Origin: Candidatus Sumerlaeota bacterium
GTDB taxonomy: Bacteria; Sumerlaeota; Sumerlaeia; JADFCT01
DNA length: 13,357 nucleotides
Direction: 5' to 3'
Assembly: GCA_026398575.1 (NCBI GenBank)
Contig: JAPLSP010000746.1
Coordinates: forward strand, 1-13,357
Shown: piece after piece, positions 1 through 7,255 of the stretch
Position numbering within the stretch: the stretch's first letter is position 1
How the letters are laid out: every line of letters starts with the position of its first letter
Notes under the pieces: generated by a model
Seen by the model: only the letters and a program-made list of their open reading frames with translations
What the model was told of the DNA's origin: nothing
Database searches by the model: none
Translations under genes and position numbers: made by a program

Positions 1-270
1 GACCATGGAATAGCGACAAAACAAGCGATGTTTTGTGCAAGACCGTAGATCAACAGCTTCCGGTAATTCCGGCAGTTGAGCAAAATCCATCTGTATGCTC
101 TTAGCAGCTTTAGGCGTAAGCAGTGTTTGGCTGGCTCCAGTGTCAACATATCCAGAAATTGGCTGAAAATCGCCATTTTTCTTTGCGATCTCGACATTGA
201 TATGGCAGCGAGGATAAGTGAAATCCCTAAATGATGAGAAATATAATTCATTCTGGGAAGTAATTGCCAT
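1..270 (-). CDS. Retropepsin-like aspartic protease (partial, C-terminus outside window)
   Basis: The first 90 codons of a gene that runs off the left edge. The translation begins MAITSQNELYFSSFRDF and carries GYVDTGASQTLL at residues 40-51. The D43-T44-G45-A46-S47 core, with hydrophobic residues before it and a leucine pair after it, is the active-site motif of retropepsin-like (clan AA) aspartic proteases. In that family a single such motif is used by a homodimer. There is no signal peptide or membrane segment, so a cytoplasmic enzyme is likely. The ATG directly abuts the stop codon of the upstream response regulator and is preceded by a strong AAAGGAAG Shine-Dalgarno, so start and co-translation are well supported. 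The substrate is unknown. The flap and the hydrophobic-Gly motif of the C-terminal half lie outside the window and cannot be checked. Confidence 0.72.
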   Translation of the reverse strand, partial: MAITSQNELYFSSFRDFTYPRCHINVEIAKKNGDFQPISGYVDTGASQTLLTPKAAKSIQMDFAQLPELPEAVDLRSCTKHRLFCRYSMV

Positions 271-903
271 TTAGATCTTCCTTTCCATTGCGACGGGATC
301 AGGAGTGTCGAAAATGACAGGATGCGCTAGAGGATACCTTTGCTCCAGTCTGGTCACCAATTGGTTGTAATCCGTATCCTGATCAACAATAGTCTGATCC
401 AATACGGCTACTAGCTTGCCAGGATACTCTTTCATGAGTATGTCTATATTGCGAGTAATCCACGCCGAATCGGGGTTGTAGCGGCCATCTTCAGGATTTT
501 CTTTTTTTGCCCGGCAAGCTTCGCGGAGCGATTTGATGAGATTTTCATAGGGATCGCTGCCATCTTCAGTATCCTTTTCCAGATAATCCCAGGCGCCCGC
601 GCGCATAGATTCCACGCAGTTGTGGCTAGATGGATGCGCGGTTAGAACAATGGTAATAGGAGTTTTGCCGCACATTTGCCTCATTATTTCATTGCCTCGG
701 TTATGGTCCGTAGGCCCAATCATATCCGTGATCACGGCATCAAAGCGTTCGCGTTCAAGGAGGCGGAGCGCTTTGTCAAAATCCCCAAGCACAACCAGCT
801 GGCAGGCGCCAGTGTCGGGCCCTTCGATGTCGCGGGCTTCCTCCAGTGCTTTTATGATATGCTTTAGGTCCTCGGGCTGATCATCAATTGCTAAGATTTT
901 CAT
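271..903 (-). CDS. Response regulator, receiver domain with DUF5678-like C-terminal tail
   Basis: A 210-residue protein. Residues 1-130 form a CheY-like receiver: acidic pair D7-D8 in MKILAIDDQ, phospho-acceptor D60 in FDAVITDM, T88 in IVLTAH and K110 in DYLEKD, so the full phosphorylation set is present. Residues 141-205 are not a helix-turn-helix or any common enzymatic output. They contain W148, then EYPGKLVAVLDQTIVDQ, then a helix, then a hydrophobic strand. This pattern resembles the small DUF5678 family as I recall it; the assignment is from memory and unverified. The ATG overlaps the kinase stop codon (ATGA), so translation is coupled, and the gene abuts the retropepsin-like gene downstream. 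With no DNA-binding domain, the output is inferred to be protein-protein, plausibly towards the neighbouring protease. Confidence 0.85.
   Translation of the reverse strand: MKILAIDDQPEDLKHIIKALEEARDIEGPDTGACQLVVLGDFDKALRLLERERFDAVITDMIGPTDHNRGNEIMRQMCGKTPITIVLTAHPSSHNCVESMRAGAWDYLEKDTEDGSDPYENLIKSLREACRAKKENPEDGRYNPDSAWITRNIDILMKEYPGKLVAVLDQTIVDQDTDYNQLVTRLEQRYPLAHPVIFDTPDPVAMERKI
277..284 (-). promoter_or_regulatory. Shine-Dalgarno for the retropepsin-like gene
   Basis: On the minus strand AAAGGAAG ends 6 nt before the ATG at 270-268. It lies inside the last codons of the response regulator gene. It confirms the start of the protease gene and shows that it is translated in its own right from the shared message. 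Confidence 0.7.
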
Positions 904-3185
904 GCGAACGGCTCCTTTCTTGTTTCTACGAGGGGTATATCTATCTCAAAACGCGCGCCTTTTTTCCATTGGCCGGTTTCCCGAATGACGCCTCCATGAT
1001 TTTCAACGGTTTGCTTAACGATGGCAAGCCCCAAGCCGCTTGCGCCTGGACGTGTGCTGAAGAAGGGCTCGAAAATTTTTTCTTTCATGGCTGGTTCAAT
1101 GCCAGGGCCGTTATCTTCAATAATTATGCGCAGTTTGGACGAAGCGGGGGCGGATAAGACCTGCGCTGCGATGCGAATGCGTCCGCCGGCGAGCGTATGA
1201 ATTTGAGCATTTTCCAAAAGCTCCGTCAAAATCTCACCCATCTTTTGCAGGTCCACCAGGCATTCGGGAAGATCGGGAGAAACGTCGCATGTGATAGTAT
1301 GTTGCGGCGAAGCGCTGATAATGGGTCCAAGGAGTTTCTGCATAAATTGGGCGATGTTGACCTTTTGTTTATTGGGCGGCTGGTTCAGGCTGAACTTCTT
1401 GAATTCGCGCATCATGGAGCCTATGCGCAAGCGGCAGGCGTCCAGATCGTCAATATCTTCTTTGAGGGTAGGATCGTTTCTGCGTTTCAGGTTATTAATA
1501 ACGCCGAGCATTGCAAATAATTGGTTGCCGATCTTATGCGCGGAACGCCCCGTCAAATTGCGCCATATCTCCATCTTTTCTTTGTAGGCTTTCGCTTGCG
1601 CCTCGCGCTTAAGTTCTTCTTTAACGAGGTCTTCAAAACCAGCCTGTGCTTGCGTTAAGGGCCGAAAGCGGAAGAGCCATAGCTTTGATGATTTATCATC
1701 TGGCTTTTTTCGTAGGCATCCTTCCAACATCTTTATCGCGCCATCACTATCGCCGTTTAATCCTAAAGCTATTGCTTTATTCTTCCAGGCATGATAATCA
1801 TCCGGTTTGATCACCAGCGCTTTGTCGAACCACTGAATTGCCAACCTATAGTTGCCTTTGTTGCCGATCGATACGCCTTTGCTAGTCATAGCGTCACAAT
1901 CATTCGGCTTGATCGCCAGCGCTTTGTCGTACCACTGGATTGCAGTGTCATCCTCGCCTTTTTTGGTGAGCGAAACGCCTTTTTGACGCATGGCGTCATA
2001 ATCATCTGGTTTGATCGCCAGCGCTTTTTCGAACCACTGGATCGCCGCGTCTTGGTCCCCTTTCTTGCAGAGCGAAACGCCTTTTTGACGCATGGCATCA
2101 TAATCATCCGGCTTGATCGCTAGCGCTTTGTCAAACCACTGAATCGCTGCGTCTATGTCGCCTTTCTTGGAGAGCGAAACGCCTTTATTCCGCATGCTGC
2201 CATAATCATTCGGCTTGATCGCTAGGGCTTTATCGAACCACTGGATCGCCGCGTCTTCATCGCCTTTCTTGGAGATCGAAACGCCTATTTGACGCATGGC
2301 TTTATATTCGTCTGGCTTGATCATCAACGCTTTGTCATACCACTGGATCGCTGCGTCTTGATCGCCTTTCTCGGAAAATGAAACGCCTTTTTGCAGCATG
2401 GCTCGATAATCATGCGGCTTGATCGCCAGGGCTTTGTCAAACCACTGGATCGCCGCGTCTTGGTCGCCTTTCTTGGAAAACGAAACACCTTTTTGCCGCA
2501 TGGCGTCATAGTCTTCTGGCTTGATCGCTAGCACTTTGTCCAACCACTGGATCGCTGCGTCTTGGTCGCCTTTCTTGGACAACGAAACACCTTTTTGCCG
2601 CACGGCATCATAATTATCCGGCTTGATCGCCAGCGCTTTGTCGAACCACTGGATCGCTGCGTCTTCCTCGTCTTTTTTGGAGAGGCATACACCTTTTTCG
2701 CGCATAGCATGATAATCCGCCAGGTTGATTGCCAGCGCTTTATCGAACCACTGGATCGCCGCATCTTGGTCGCCCTTCTCTGAGAGCGAAATGCCTTTAC
2801 TGCGCATGGCGTCATAATCATCTGGCTTGATCGCCAGCGCTTTGTCGTACCACTTGATTGCCGCGTCTGCATTTCCTTGAAGGGCAAATATTACGCCAGT
2901 ATTTCGGTATAGGAAATAATCATCGCCATATTGTCGCGAGGCAGCCCATTCCATACTTTTCAATAATAGTTCAATTTGCCTTGGATAATTAGGCGCGGTT
3001 GAGTTGAGGATTTCTTCTTCGAAGAACAAACGATAGTCCTCATCTCCCGCATCGGAGGTAATTTGCATTTGCTGGCGCAAAATGGCGAGGGCTTCCTGCA
3101 TTTTATTGCTGGAGGCCAAATCATCCGCCTGCTCGCTGGCCGCGCGATATTTCTCGATGCGTTGTTCTCGGGTTTCTTCGCTCAT
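900..3185 (-). CDS. Soluble TPR-repeat sensor histidine kinase
   Basis: A 761-residue protein with no signal peptide or membrane helix. An N-terminal helical region (1-105) precedes eleven contiguous 34-residue TPR units at about 106-479 (consensus core DAAIQWFDKALAIKPDDYDA), then a degenerate twelfth unit to about 509. A short linker leads to a DHp domain with H550 in SAHKIGNQL as the likely phospho-accepting histidine. The ATPase domain has an N box at ELLENA (655-660), a G1 box at DNGPGI (691-696), an F box at FEPFF (705-709) and a G2 box at GLGLA (717-721), so the kinase looks catalytically complete. It probably senses a cytoplasmic protein partner through the TPR superhelix and phosphorylates the response regulator whose ATG overlaps its stop codon. 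It starts 63 bp after the GH16 stop. Only a weak purine stretch (GAAAGAAG) precedes the ATG. Confidence 0.9.
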   Translation of the reverse strand: MSEETREQRIEKYRAASEQADDLASSNKMQEALAILRQQMQITSDAGDEDYRLFFEEEILNSTAPNYPRQIELLLKSMEWAASRQYGDDYFLYRNTGVIFALQGNADAAIKWYDKALAIKPDDYDAMRSKGISLSEKGDQDAAIQWFDKALAINLADYHAMREKGVCLSKKDEEDAAIQWFDKALAIKPDNYDAVRQKGVSLSKKGDQDAAIQWLDKVLAIKPEDYDAMRQKGVSFSKKGDQDAAIQWFDKALAIKPHDYRAMLQKGVSFSEKGDQDAAIQWYDKALMIKPDEYKAMRQIGVSISKKGDEDAAIQWFDKALAIKPNDYGSMRNKGVSLSKKGDIDAAIQWFDKALAIKPDDYDAMRQKGVSLCKKGDQDAAIQWFEKALAIKPDDYDAMRQKGVSLTKKGEDDTAIQWYDKALAIKPNDCDAMTSKGVSIGNKGNYRLAIQWFDKALVIKPDDYHAWKNKAIALGLNGDSDGAIKMLEGCLRKKPDDKSSKLWLFRFRPLTQAQAGFEDLVKEELKREAQAKAYKEKMEIWRNLTGRSAHKIGNQLFAMLGVINNLKRRNDPTLKEDIDDLDACRLRIGSMMREFKKFSLNQPPNKQKVNIAQFMQKLLGPIISASPQHTITCDVSPDLPECLVDLQKMGEILTELLENAQIHTLAGGRIRIAAQVLSAPASSKLRIIIEDNGPGIEPAMKEKIFEPFFSTRPGASGLGLAIVKQTVENHGGVIRETGQWKKGARFEIDIPLVETRKEPFA
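1749..2870 (-). repeat. 102-bp tandem repeat array encoding eleven TPR units
   Basis: Eleven uninterrupted copies of a 102-bp unit lie in frame inside the kinase gene. Each encodes one 34-residue TPR with little change: most units share DAAIQWFDKALAIKP and KGVS, and differ at a few positions such as D/N/H after KP and L/F/I after KGVS. The nucleotide copies are also close to one another, varying mainly at wobble positions. The array can change length by whole units without a frameshift. A twelfth, diverged unit follows in the protein (codons at about 1659-1748). Confidence 0.92.
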
Positions 3186-3248
3186 GAGGTGCTTCTTTCG
3201 GGGCTAAATTCATTGTGATGCGAAATCAGAAAACATCGCGTTCGATCT

Positions 3249-4037
3249 TTATGGCCGCGATTCAAGATCATAAACTCTCACATAATCAACAATAAAGCTA
3301 TCCGGCAGTTTGGCTTGAGTGATGTCGCCGCCCCATTTGCCAATTTCATCGCTAAGAATAATATATATCGGAACCTGGCAGACGCCGCCGGCCTTTGTGC
3401 GCCAGGTTTCTTTGCCGTCAACGTAGAATACGTATTCCTCCGGCGTCCACCAGAGGCTGAAGATATGATAGCCTTCCATGATCCCCGGAACCTGGCTTTT
3501 CTGGGTCGCGCTCTTGTGATCTTTGCCGTATCCGTCCCAGTGCAGCGCGTGATTCAGCTGGTCGTTCAGCCAGGGCTTTTCCATGATGTCCACTTCGGTT
3601 CCGTCGCGGCCTTCGTCGCCGACCTTGGTGGTTCCGGCGCCTTGGAGCCAGAACGCCGGCCAATGTCCGGGTTGGTTGTGGAGTTGTGCGCGCGCCACGT
3701 AGTAGCCGTATTTATGCTCGAATTTATCGCGCGTGCGAATGCTTCCGTCCACAAATTTGTCCCCGTCTTTTCGCGTTTGCATGACCAGGCGCCCTTTGCC
3801 ATCCAGGCTGACGGTATTCGTGGACCACCAGCCGTCCTTGCGCTTTCCATCCGGCGCAATCGTCCATTTCGAGTCGTCAATCTTCACGCCGTCGAATTCG
3901 TCATTCCAGATCATCTTCCACGTCTTGCCGTCGGGCGGCGGCGGAAGAAATTCCTGATTCGACGTTGGCGCATTGTCGCCATAAGCCGCCACGCAGATCG
4001 CAAACGCTATGATGATGATTCCAACCGAAGTTCTCAT
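3249..4037 (-). CDS. Secreted GH16 beta-glucanase (laminarinase-type)
   Basis: A 262-residue protein from the chosen start, hydrolysing or remodelling a beta-linked polysaccharide outside the cytoplasm. The catalytic motif is EVDIME at residues 148-153: E148 nucleophile, D150 helper, E153 acid/base. The ExDxxE spacing is the beta-bulge form found in laminarinases, agarases and relatives, not the ExDxE form of lichenases. WNDEFDG (44-50) and GHWPAFWL (124-131) are further GH16 landmarks, and the C-terminal FIVDYVRVY is the usual last strand. The ATG at 4037 is preferred because it gives a clean signal peptide (MRTSVGIIIIAFAICVA) with a GGAG 9 nt upstream. The frame stays open to an ATG at 4088, which would put 17 extra polar residues in front of the signal. 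Substrate cannot be told from sequence alone. It lies on the same strand as the kinase operon. Confidence 0.88.
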   Translation of the reverse strand: MRTSVGIIIIAFAICVAAYGDNAPTSNQEFLPPPPDGKTWKMIWNDEFDGVKIDDSKWTIAPDGKRKDGWWSTNTVSLDGKGRLVMQTRKDGDKFVDGSIRTRDKFEHKYGYYVARAQLHNQPGHWPAFWLQGAGTTKVGDEGRDGTEVDIMEKPWLNDQLNHALHWDGYGKDHKSATQKSQVPGIMEGYHIFSLWWTPEEYVFYVDGKETWRTKAGGVCQVPIYIILSDEIGKWGGDITQAKLPDSFIVDYVRVYDLESRP

Positions 4038-4115
4038 CTTCCCGCGCTCCATCCTTTCATTTGCATTTTGCGCGTTGCTTTGATTCATCGCGCCTTCACT
4101 GCAAAGAACAAATCG

Positions 4116-4146
4116 AATATATCATGAGACAAACGCGCAAATGCAA
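4116..4146 (-). promoter_or_regulatory. Candidate promoter for the GH16 gene
   Basis: Read on the minus strand, TTGCAT (4146-4141) and TATATT (4121-4116) are separated by 19 bp, a loose match to a sigma-70-type promoter upstream of the GH16 start. The spacing is longer than optimal and the organism's promoter consensus is unknown, so this is only a candidate. It lies in the 214-bp gap between the divergent GH16 and TPR-peptidase genes. Confidence 0.25.
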
Positions 4147-4203
4147 CGCCGCATTTTGCTTTCGCATTTTGGTTTGCCCATCTTTTATGAGTTTCCGCGT
4201 TCC

Positions 4204-4230
4204 GGCGATATTTTCGCTGGCAAAATCGCC
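4204..4230 (+). other. Hairpin in the leader of the TPR-peptidase gene
   Basis: GGCGAT (4204-4209) pairs with ATCGCC (4225-4230), and TTT can pair with AAA inside it around a short loop. It ends 21 nt before the ATG at 4252. No clear Shine-Dalgarno lies between the hairpin and the ATG, so it may sit in a short leader or near the promoter. A regulatory role is only an inference. Confidence 0.3.
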
Positions 4231-4251
4231 GTGGGCGCATAGACTCTTCAC

Positions 4252-5688
4252 ATGATTACCAAACATTGTTTCCACGCGCTTTTTGCCGCTTTTTGCAGCG
4301 CATGTCTTTGGGCGTCGTCGTCCTTTGCCGTGGGCGAATCCGCGATTGACCTCAACAATCGCGGCGTTGAGCAGTTGGGCCGGGGCGAGTTTGCCGCCGC
4401 CGCCGCCACGCTGAAGGCCGCCTACGAGATGAACAATGAGGATGCCCTTATCCGAAAGAATTATTCGCTGGCCTTGAATAACTGGGCGCTGTCGCTCGTG
4501 AAGGAAGGCAGCGGCTATCCGCCGGCCGTGAAGTTGCTGGAGCAGGCGCGCCAGGTGGCGCCGGACAGCGAAGAGATCGCCCAGAACCTGTCAGCCACGC
4601 GCTCGAACTGGGCTGTGGCGTATTCTGCCAACCATGAGTATGCCGACGCCGAGAAGATGTTTGTCAAGGCGTTTGAAACCGCGCCGGAGTCAACCGCCCA
4701 AGTCATCTCGCATTCGCGCGCCGAAAACCTGGTTGCCTATGCCCAGGCCGAACAGGCGCGCGGCCGCAAAGCCGACGCGCGCAAACTGCTCGAGACGGCG
4801 CTGACGATCAATCCCGATTCCGTGTCGGCGCTGGTGGAATCGGGCAAGCTGCTTTATGAAGCGGGAGAAAGCGAGGAAGCGCTCTCGCATTGGCAGCGCG
4901 CCCTGGAACTCCAGCCCGATGTCCCCGGTCTTGCCGAGCGCACCGCGAAGCTGCAGCGCGAGATTGAAACCGAAGGCGGATTCACCAAGCGCCAAAATTT
5001 GTATTTCCGCGTCTCTTATGACGGCGCCGCTAATGATGACGCCGCGCAGGTGGTGCTGGGAATTCTCACGCAGGCGCGGCGCGAGATCGGAAAAGATCTG
5101 CAGCTCTATCCCAGCAACCAGATACAAGTTGTTCTCTATAACAAGGACCAGTTCGCTCACGTGACCATGGCGCCGCATTGGTCCGGCGGCCTGTATGACG
5201 GCAAGATTCGCGTCCCCATTTCGCAATGGCAGCGCACGCCCGCCAAACTCGAGGCCTTGCGCGCCATGCTGAATCATGAATACGCCCACGTGCTCGTGCT
5301 CCTGATCGCCGGCCCGAAAATTCCGTCGTGGTTCAATGAAGGATTGGCGACCTACTACGAACTGGAATTGCGCGAGCGCCAGACGCGCTACGAAGGAGAA
5401 TGGAAGCGCTGCCGCGATCTACAGGCTGCCAATCAGCTGCCTGCGATCAAGTCCCTGCCCGAGCAGTTCACTTCGATCCGCGATGATGAACAAGCCAAAC
5501 GCGCCTACATGGTTGCGCGAACCTTCGCGGCCTGGCTGGGCGGCGGCGGGCGCGCCTACAAGTTCCGGACCGTCCTGGAAGAGATCAACAAAGGCGCGAC
5601 CATGGATGTGGCCTTCAAGGCGACCTTTGGCTATACCATCGAGCAGATGGAAGCCACCTGGCACGGGCAACTGCGCCGCGGCCTGTGA
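4252..5688 (+). CDS. Exported TPR protein with peptidase-MA-like metallopeptidase domain
   Basis: A 478-residue protein with a signal peptide at about residues 1-26 (MITKHCFHALFAAFC..., cleavage near SSSFA). Residues 30-235 are TPR-like helical repeats, with clear units around 33-66 and 193-226. Residues 245-475 form a gluzincin-type domain: H342-E343-Y-A-H346 is the zinc-binding HExxH motif, and E363 in WFNEGLATYYE is the expected third ligand 17 residues after the second histidine. This layout fits the peptidase-MA-like/DUF1570 group. All catalytic ligands are present, so an active periplasmic or envelope peptidase is likely; the substrate is unknown. The start has no strong Shine-Dalgarno but gives the only sensible signal peptide. 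The metallophosphatase gene follows after 23 bp, suggesting co-transcription. Confidence 0.85.
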   Translation: MITKHCFHALFAAFCSACLWASSSFAVGESAIDLNNRGVEQLGRGEFAAAAATLKAAYEMNNEDALIRKNYSLALNNWALSLVKEGSGYPPAVKLLEQARQVAPDSEEIAQNLSATRSNWAVAYSANHEYADAEKMFVKAFETAPESTAQVISHSRAENLVAYAQAEQARGRKADARKLLETALTINPDSVSALVESGKLLYEAGESEEALSHWQRALELQPDVPGLAERTAKLQREIETEGGFTKRQNLYFRVSYDGAANDDAAQVVLGILTQARREIGKDLQLYPSNQIQVVLYNKDQFAHVTMAPHWSGGLYDGKIRVPISQWQRTPAKLEALRAMLNHEYAHVLVLLIAGPKIPSWFNEGLATYYELELRERQTRYEGEWKRCRDLQAANQLPAIKSLPEQFTSIRDDEQAKRAYMVARTFAAWLGGGGRAYKFRTVLEEINKGATMDVAFKATFGYTIEQMEATWHGQLRRGL

Positions 5689-5711
5689 TTCAATCCCAAT
5701 AGGATGGAATA

Positions 5712-7130
5712 ATGCCTGTTCGTTCTCGTTTATTTTTTAATTTTGTCTTGCAGCAGGCTTGCGGCGCTTTTCTTATTGCGGCGATTTGCCTTTGGTCCGC
5801 GCCGTTCGGCAGCGCCCAGGACCCGGCCCCATCCACCACACGTTCGCTGGTAATTCTGCATATCAATGATTTTCACGCGCGGCTGCTCCCCGAGGCAACC
5901 GGCGCGGACGCGAAAGTCAAAGGCGGCGCGGCCAATATCTCCGCCTTCATTCACCAAACGCGCGGCCATCGCACGGATGTTTTGGTTTTCGACGCCGGCG
6001 ACATGACTCAGGGGACGCCCGTCAGCACGATCTTCAAGGGCAAACCCATCTTTGAAGTATGGAATACGATGGGCATAGATTTCGCCACGTTCGGCAATCA
6101 TGAATTCGATTACGGCGTGGACATGACGCGGGAATATCTGGCCATCGCGCGGTTTCCCTTCCTCTCGGCCAATGGGGATGTTGACGGGAAGCTATTGGGC
6201 GACGGCGCTACCACTATCGCCCTGATCAACGGCATTAAAGTCGGTCTGATCGCGCTCACGACCGCACAGAGCGTTCGCCAGCCGCATCTGACGATTCTCG
6301 ACGCGGAACAAGCGCTCAGGAAATATCTTCCGGAACTCAAAAGCCGCGCGGATATTATCATCCTGTTGAGCCATCTTGGCATTGAGCGCGATGAAGAGCT
6401 GGCCCATAAACTGCCGGAGATCAATGTGATCGTCGGAGGCCACAGTCATACTCCCATTCAGCAGCCCAGGCGCGTGGAGCATACGCTGATCGTCCAGGCC
6501 GGCGCTTATGGGCAATACGTCGGCGAGTTGAGCCTAGTGGTGGACCTGGCGTCCAAAAGCATTGCGCAGTCTGAAGGCCGCCTGGTTCCCATTCCTGTTC
6601 CGAATCTGCCGCAGAACCCCGGGACGCTGGGCGCGGTTGAAAAATGGGAATCGAAAGTTTCGGATACGGTTGACGTGAAGATCGGTTACAATCCCAAGCG
6701 GCAGCCGGAAACGGAATTAAAGCGCAACATGGAGTTTATTCTGAAGCGCATCTATGGCAGCGATTTCGCCATTCAAAACTCCGCCGGCACGCGGGCCGAT
6801 CTGCCCGAAGGCGATATCCGCGTTCGCAACATCTACAACATCATGCCGTTCGACAACAACATCACCATCCTGCGCCTGACGCGCGCGCAGGCCGCCGAGG
6901 AAATCGCCGGTGCGCAATTTCAGGAGGACAAGCCTTTCTATACCGTGGCGATGAACAGTTACATTGCGAACCGGCTGATTGAAAAATACAAGATTCCGAG
7001 CGAACGCATTGAGCAGAAAGATCAGATGCTGCGGGACGTGCTGATTGACTATATCAAGAAAACCGGGAGGTTTGGTCCGGCAGCCGCCACTCCGGCCCCG
7101 GCACTGCAACCTGCCGGCGCAGGGAAATAA
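5712..7130 (+). CDS. Exported UshA-like metallophosphatase / 5'-nucleotidase family protein
   Basis: A 472-residue protein with a signal peptide ending near GSAQD (residues 33-37). The calcineurin-like domain carries the whole two-metal site: D53 and H55 in HINDFHARL, D94 and D97 in DAGD, the N129-H130-E131 triad, H221 in SHLG, and H244 and H246 in GGHSHTP. The 5'-nucleotidase C-terminal domain is recognisable (NSAGTRADLP at 356-365, YNIMPFDN at 375-382, YTVAMNSYIAN at 410-420) but is shortened. Only about ten residues separate AAEEIAG from YTVAMN, where family members have a long substrate-binding section, and the GGDG-like segment after it is missing. Phosphoesterase chemistry is well supported; nucleotide specificity is not. 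AGGATGGA precedes the ATG. The proline/alanine-rich last 18 residues look like a flexible tail. Confidence 0.85.
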   Translation: MPVRSRLFFNFVLQQACGAFLIAAICLWSAPFGSAQDPAPSTTRSLVILHINDFHARLLPEATGADAKVKGGAANISAFIHQTRGHRTDVLVFDAGDMTQGTPVSTIFKGKPIFEVWNTMGIDFATFGNHEFDYGVDMTREYLAIARFPFLSANGDVDGKLLGDGATTIALINGIKVGLIALTTAQSVRQPHLTILDAEQALRKYLPELKSRADIIILLSHLGIERDEELAHKLPEINVIVGGHSHTPIQQPRRVEHTLIVQAGAYGQYVGELSLVVDLASKSIAQSEGRLVPIPVPNLPQNPGTLGAVEKWESKVSDTVDVKIGYNPKRQPETELKRNMEFILKRIYGSDFAIQNSAGTRADLPEGDIRVRNIYNIMPFDNNITILRLTRAQAAEEIAGAQFQEDKPFYTVAMNSYIANRLIEKYKIPSERIEQKDQMLRDVLIDYIKKTGRFGPAAATPAPALQPAGAGK

Positions 7131-7170
7131 TTCTCGCTTCACGCTGAAATGAAAGGCTTATTGCTCAGCC

Positions 7171-7220
7171 ATCCGTCCGTGTCCGTCCGTGCCAGTCCGT
7201 GCAAGTCCGTGTCAGTCCAC
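7171..7220. repeat. 10-bp-period tandem repeat
   Basis: Five consecutive, imperfect decamers with the consensus core AGTCCGT or CGTCCGT: atccgtccgt, gtccgtccgt, gccagtccgt, gcaagtccgt, gtcagtccac. They fill much of the 125-bp gap between the metallophosphatase gene and elbB and end 20 bp before the elbB Shine-Dalgarno. The period is close to one helical turn. Confidence 0.75.
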
Positions 7221-7240
7221 AAGATGCCCTCCGCTATAAA

Positions 7241-7247
7241 AAAGGAG
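7241..7247 (+). promoter_or_regulatory. Shine-Dalgarno deciding the elbB start
   Basis: AAAGGAG lies 8 nt upstream of the ATG at 7256. It selects that ATG over the upstream in-frame ATG at 7199, which would translate the 10-bp repeat as an extra 19 residues. Confidence 0.75.
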
Positions 7248-7255
7248 ATGCGCAC

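Noticed and set aside
1749..2870. Several open frames on both strands inside the TPR region
   Set aside because: They are caused by the 102-bp repeat, which keeps the same stop-free pattern in other frames. Their translations are low-complexity repeats of the array, and only the kinase frame has recognisable domains.
1749..2870. Possible CRISPR-like array because of regular repeats
   Set aside because: The 102-bp units are contiguous with no unique spacers, and they encode TPRs in frame.
3315..4127. Long plus-strand open frame opposite the GH16 gene
   Set aside because: Its product shows no known motif, while the minus strand encodes a full GH16 protein with its catalytic residues and signal peptide.
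7199..7255. Longer ElbB start
   Set aside because: The extra 19 residues would translate the 10-bp repeat. The family N-terminus and a strong Shine-Dalgarno both point to 7256.
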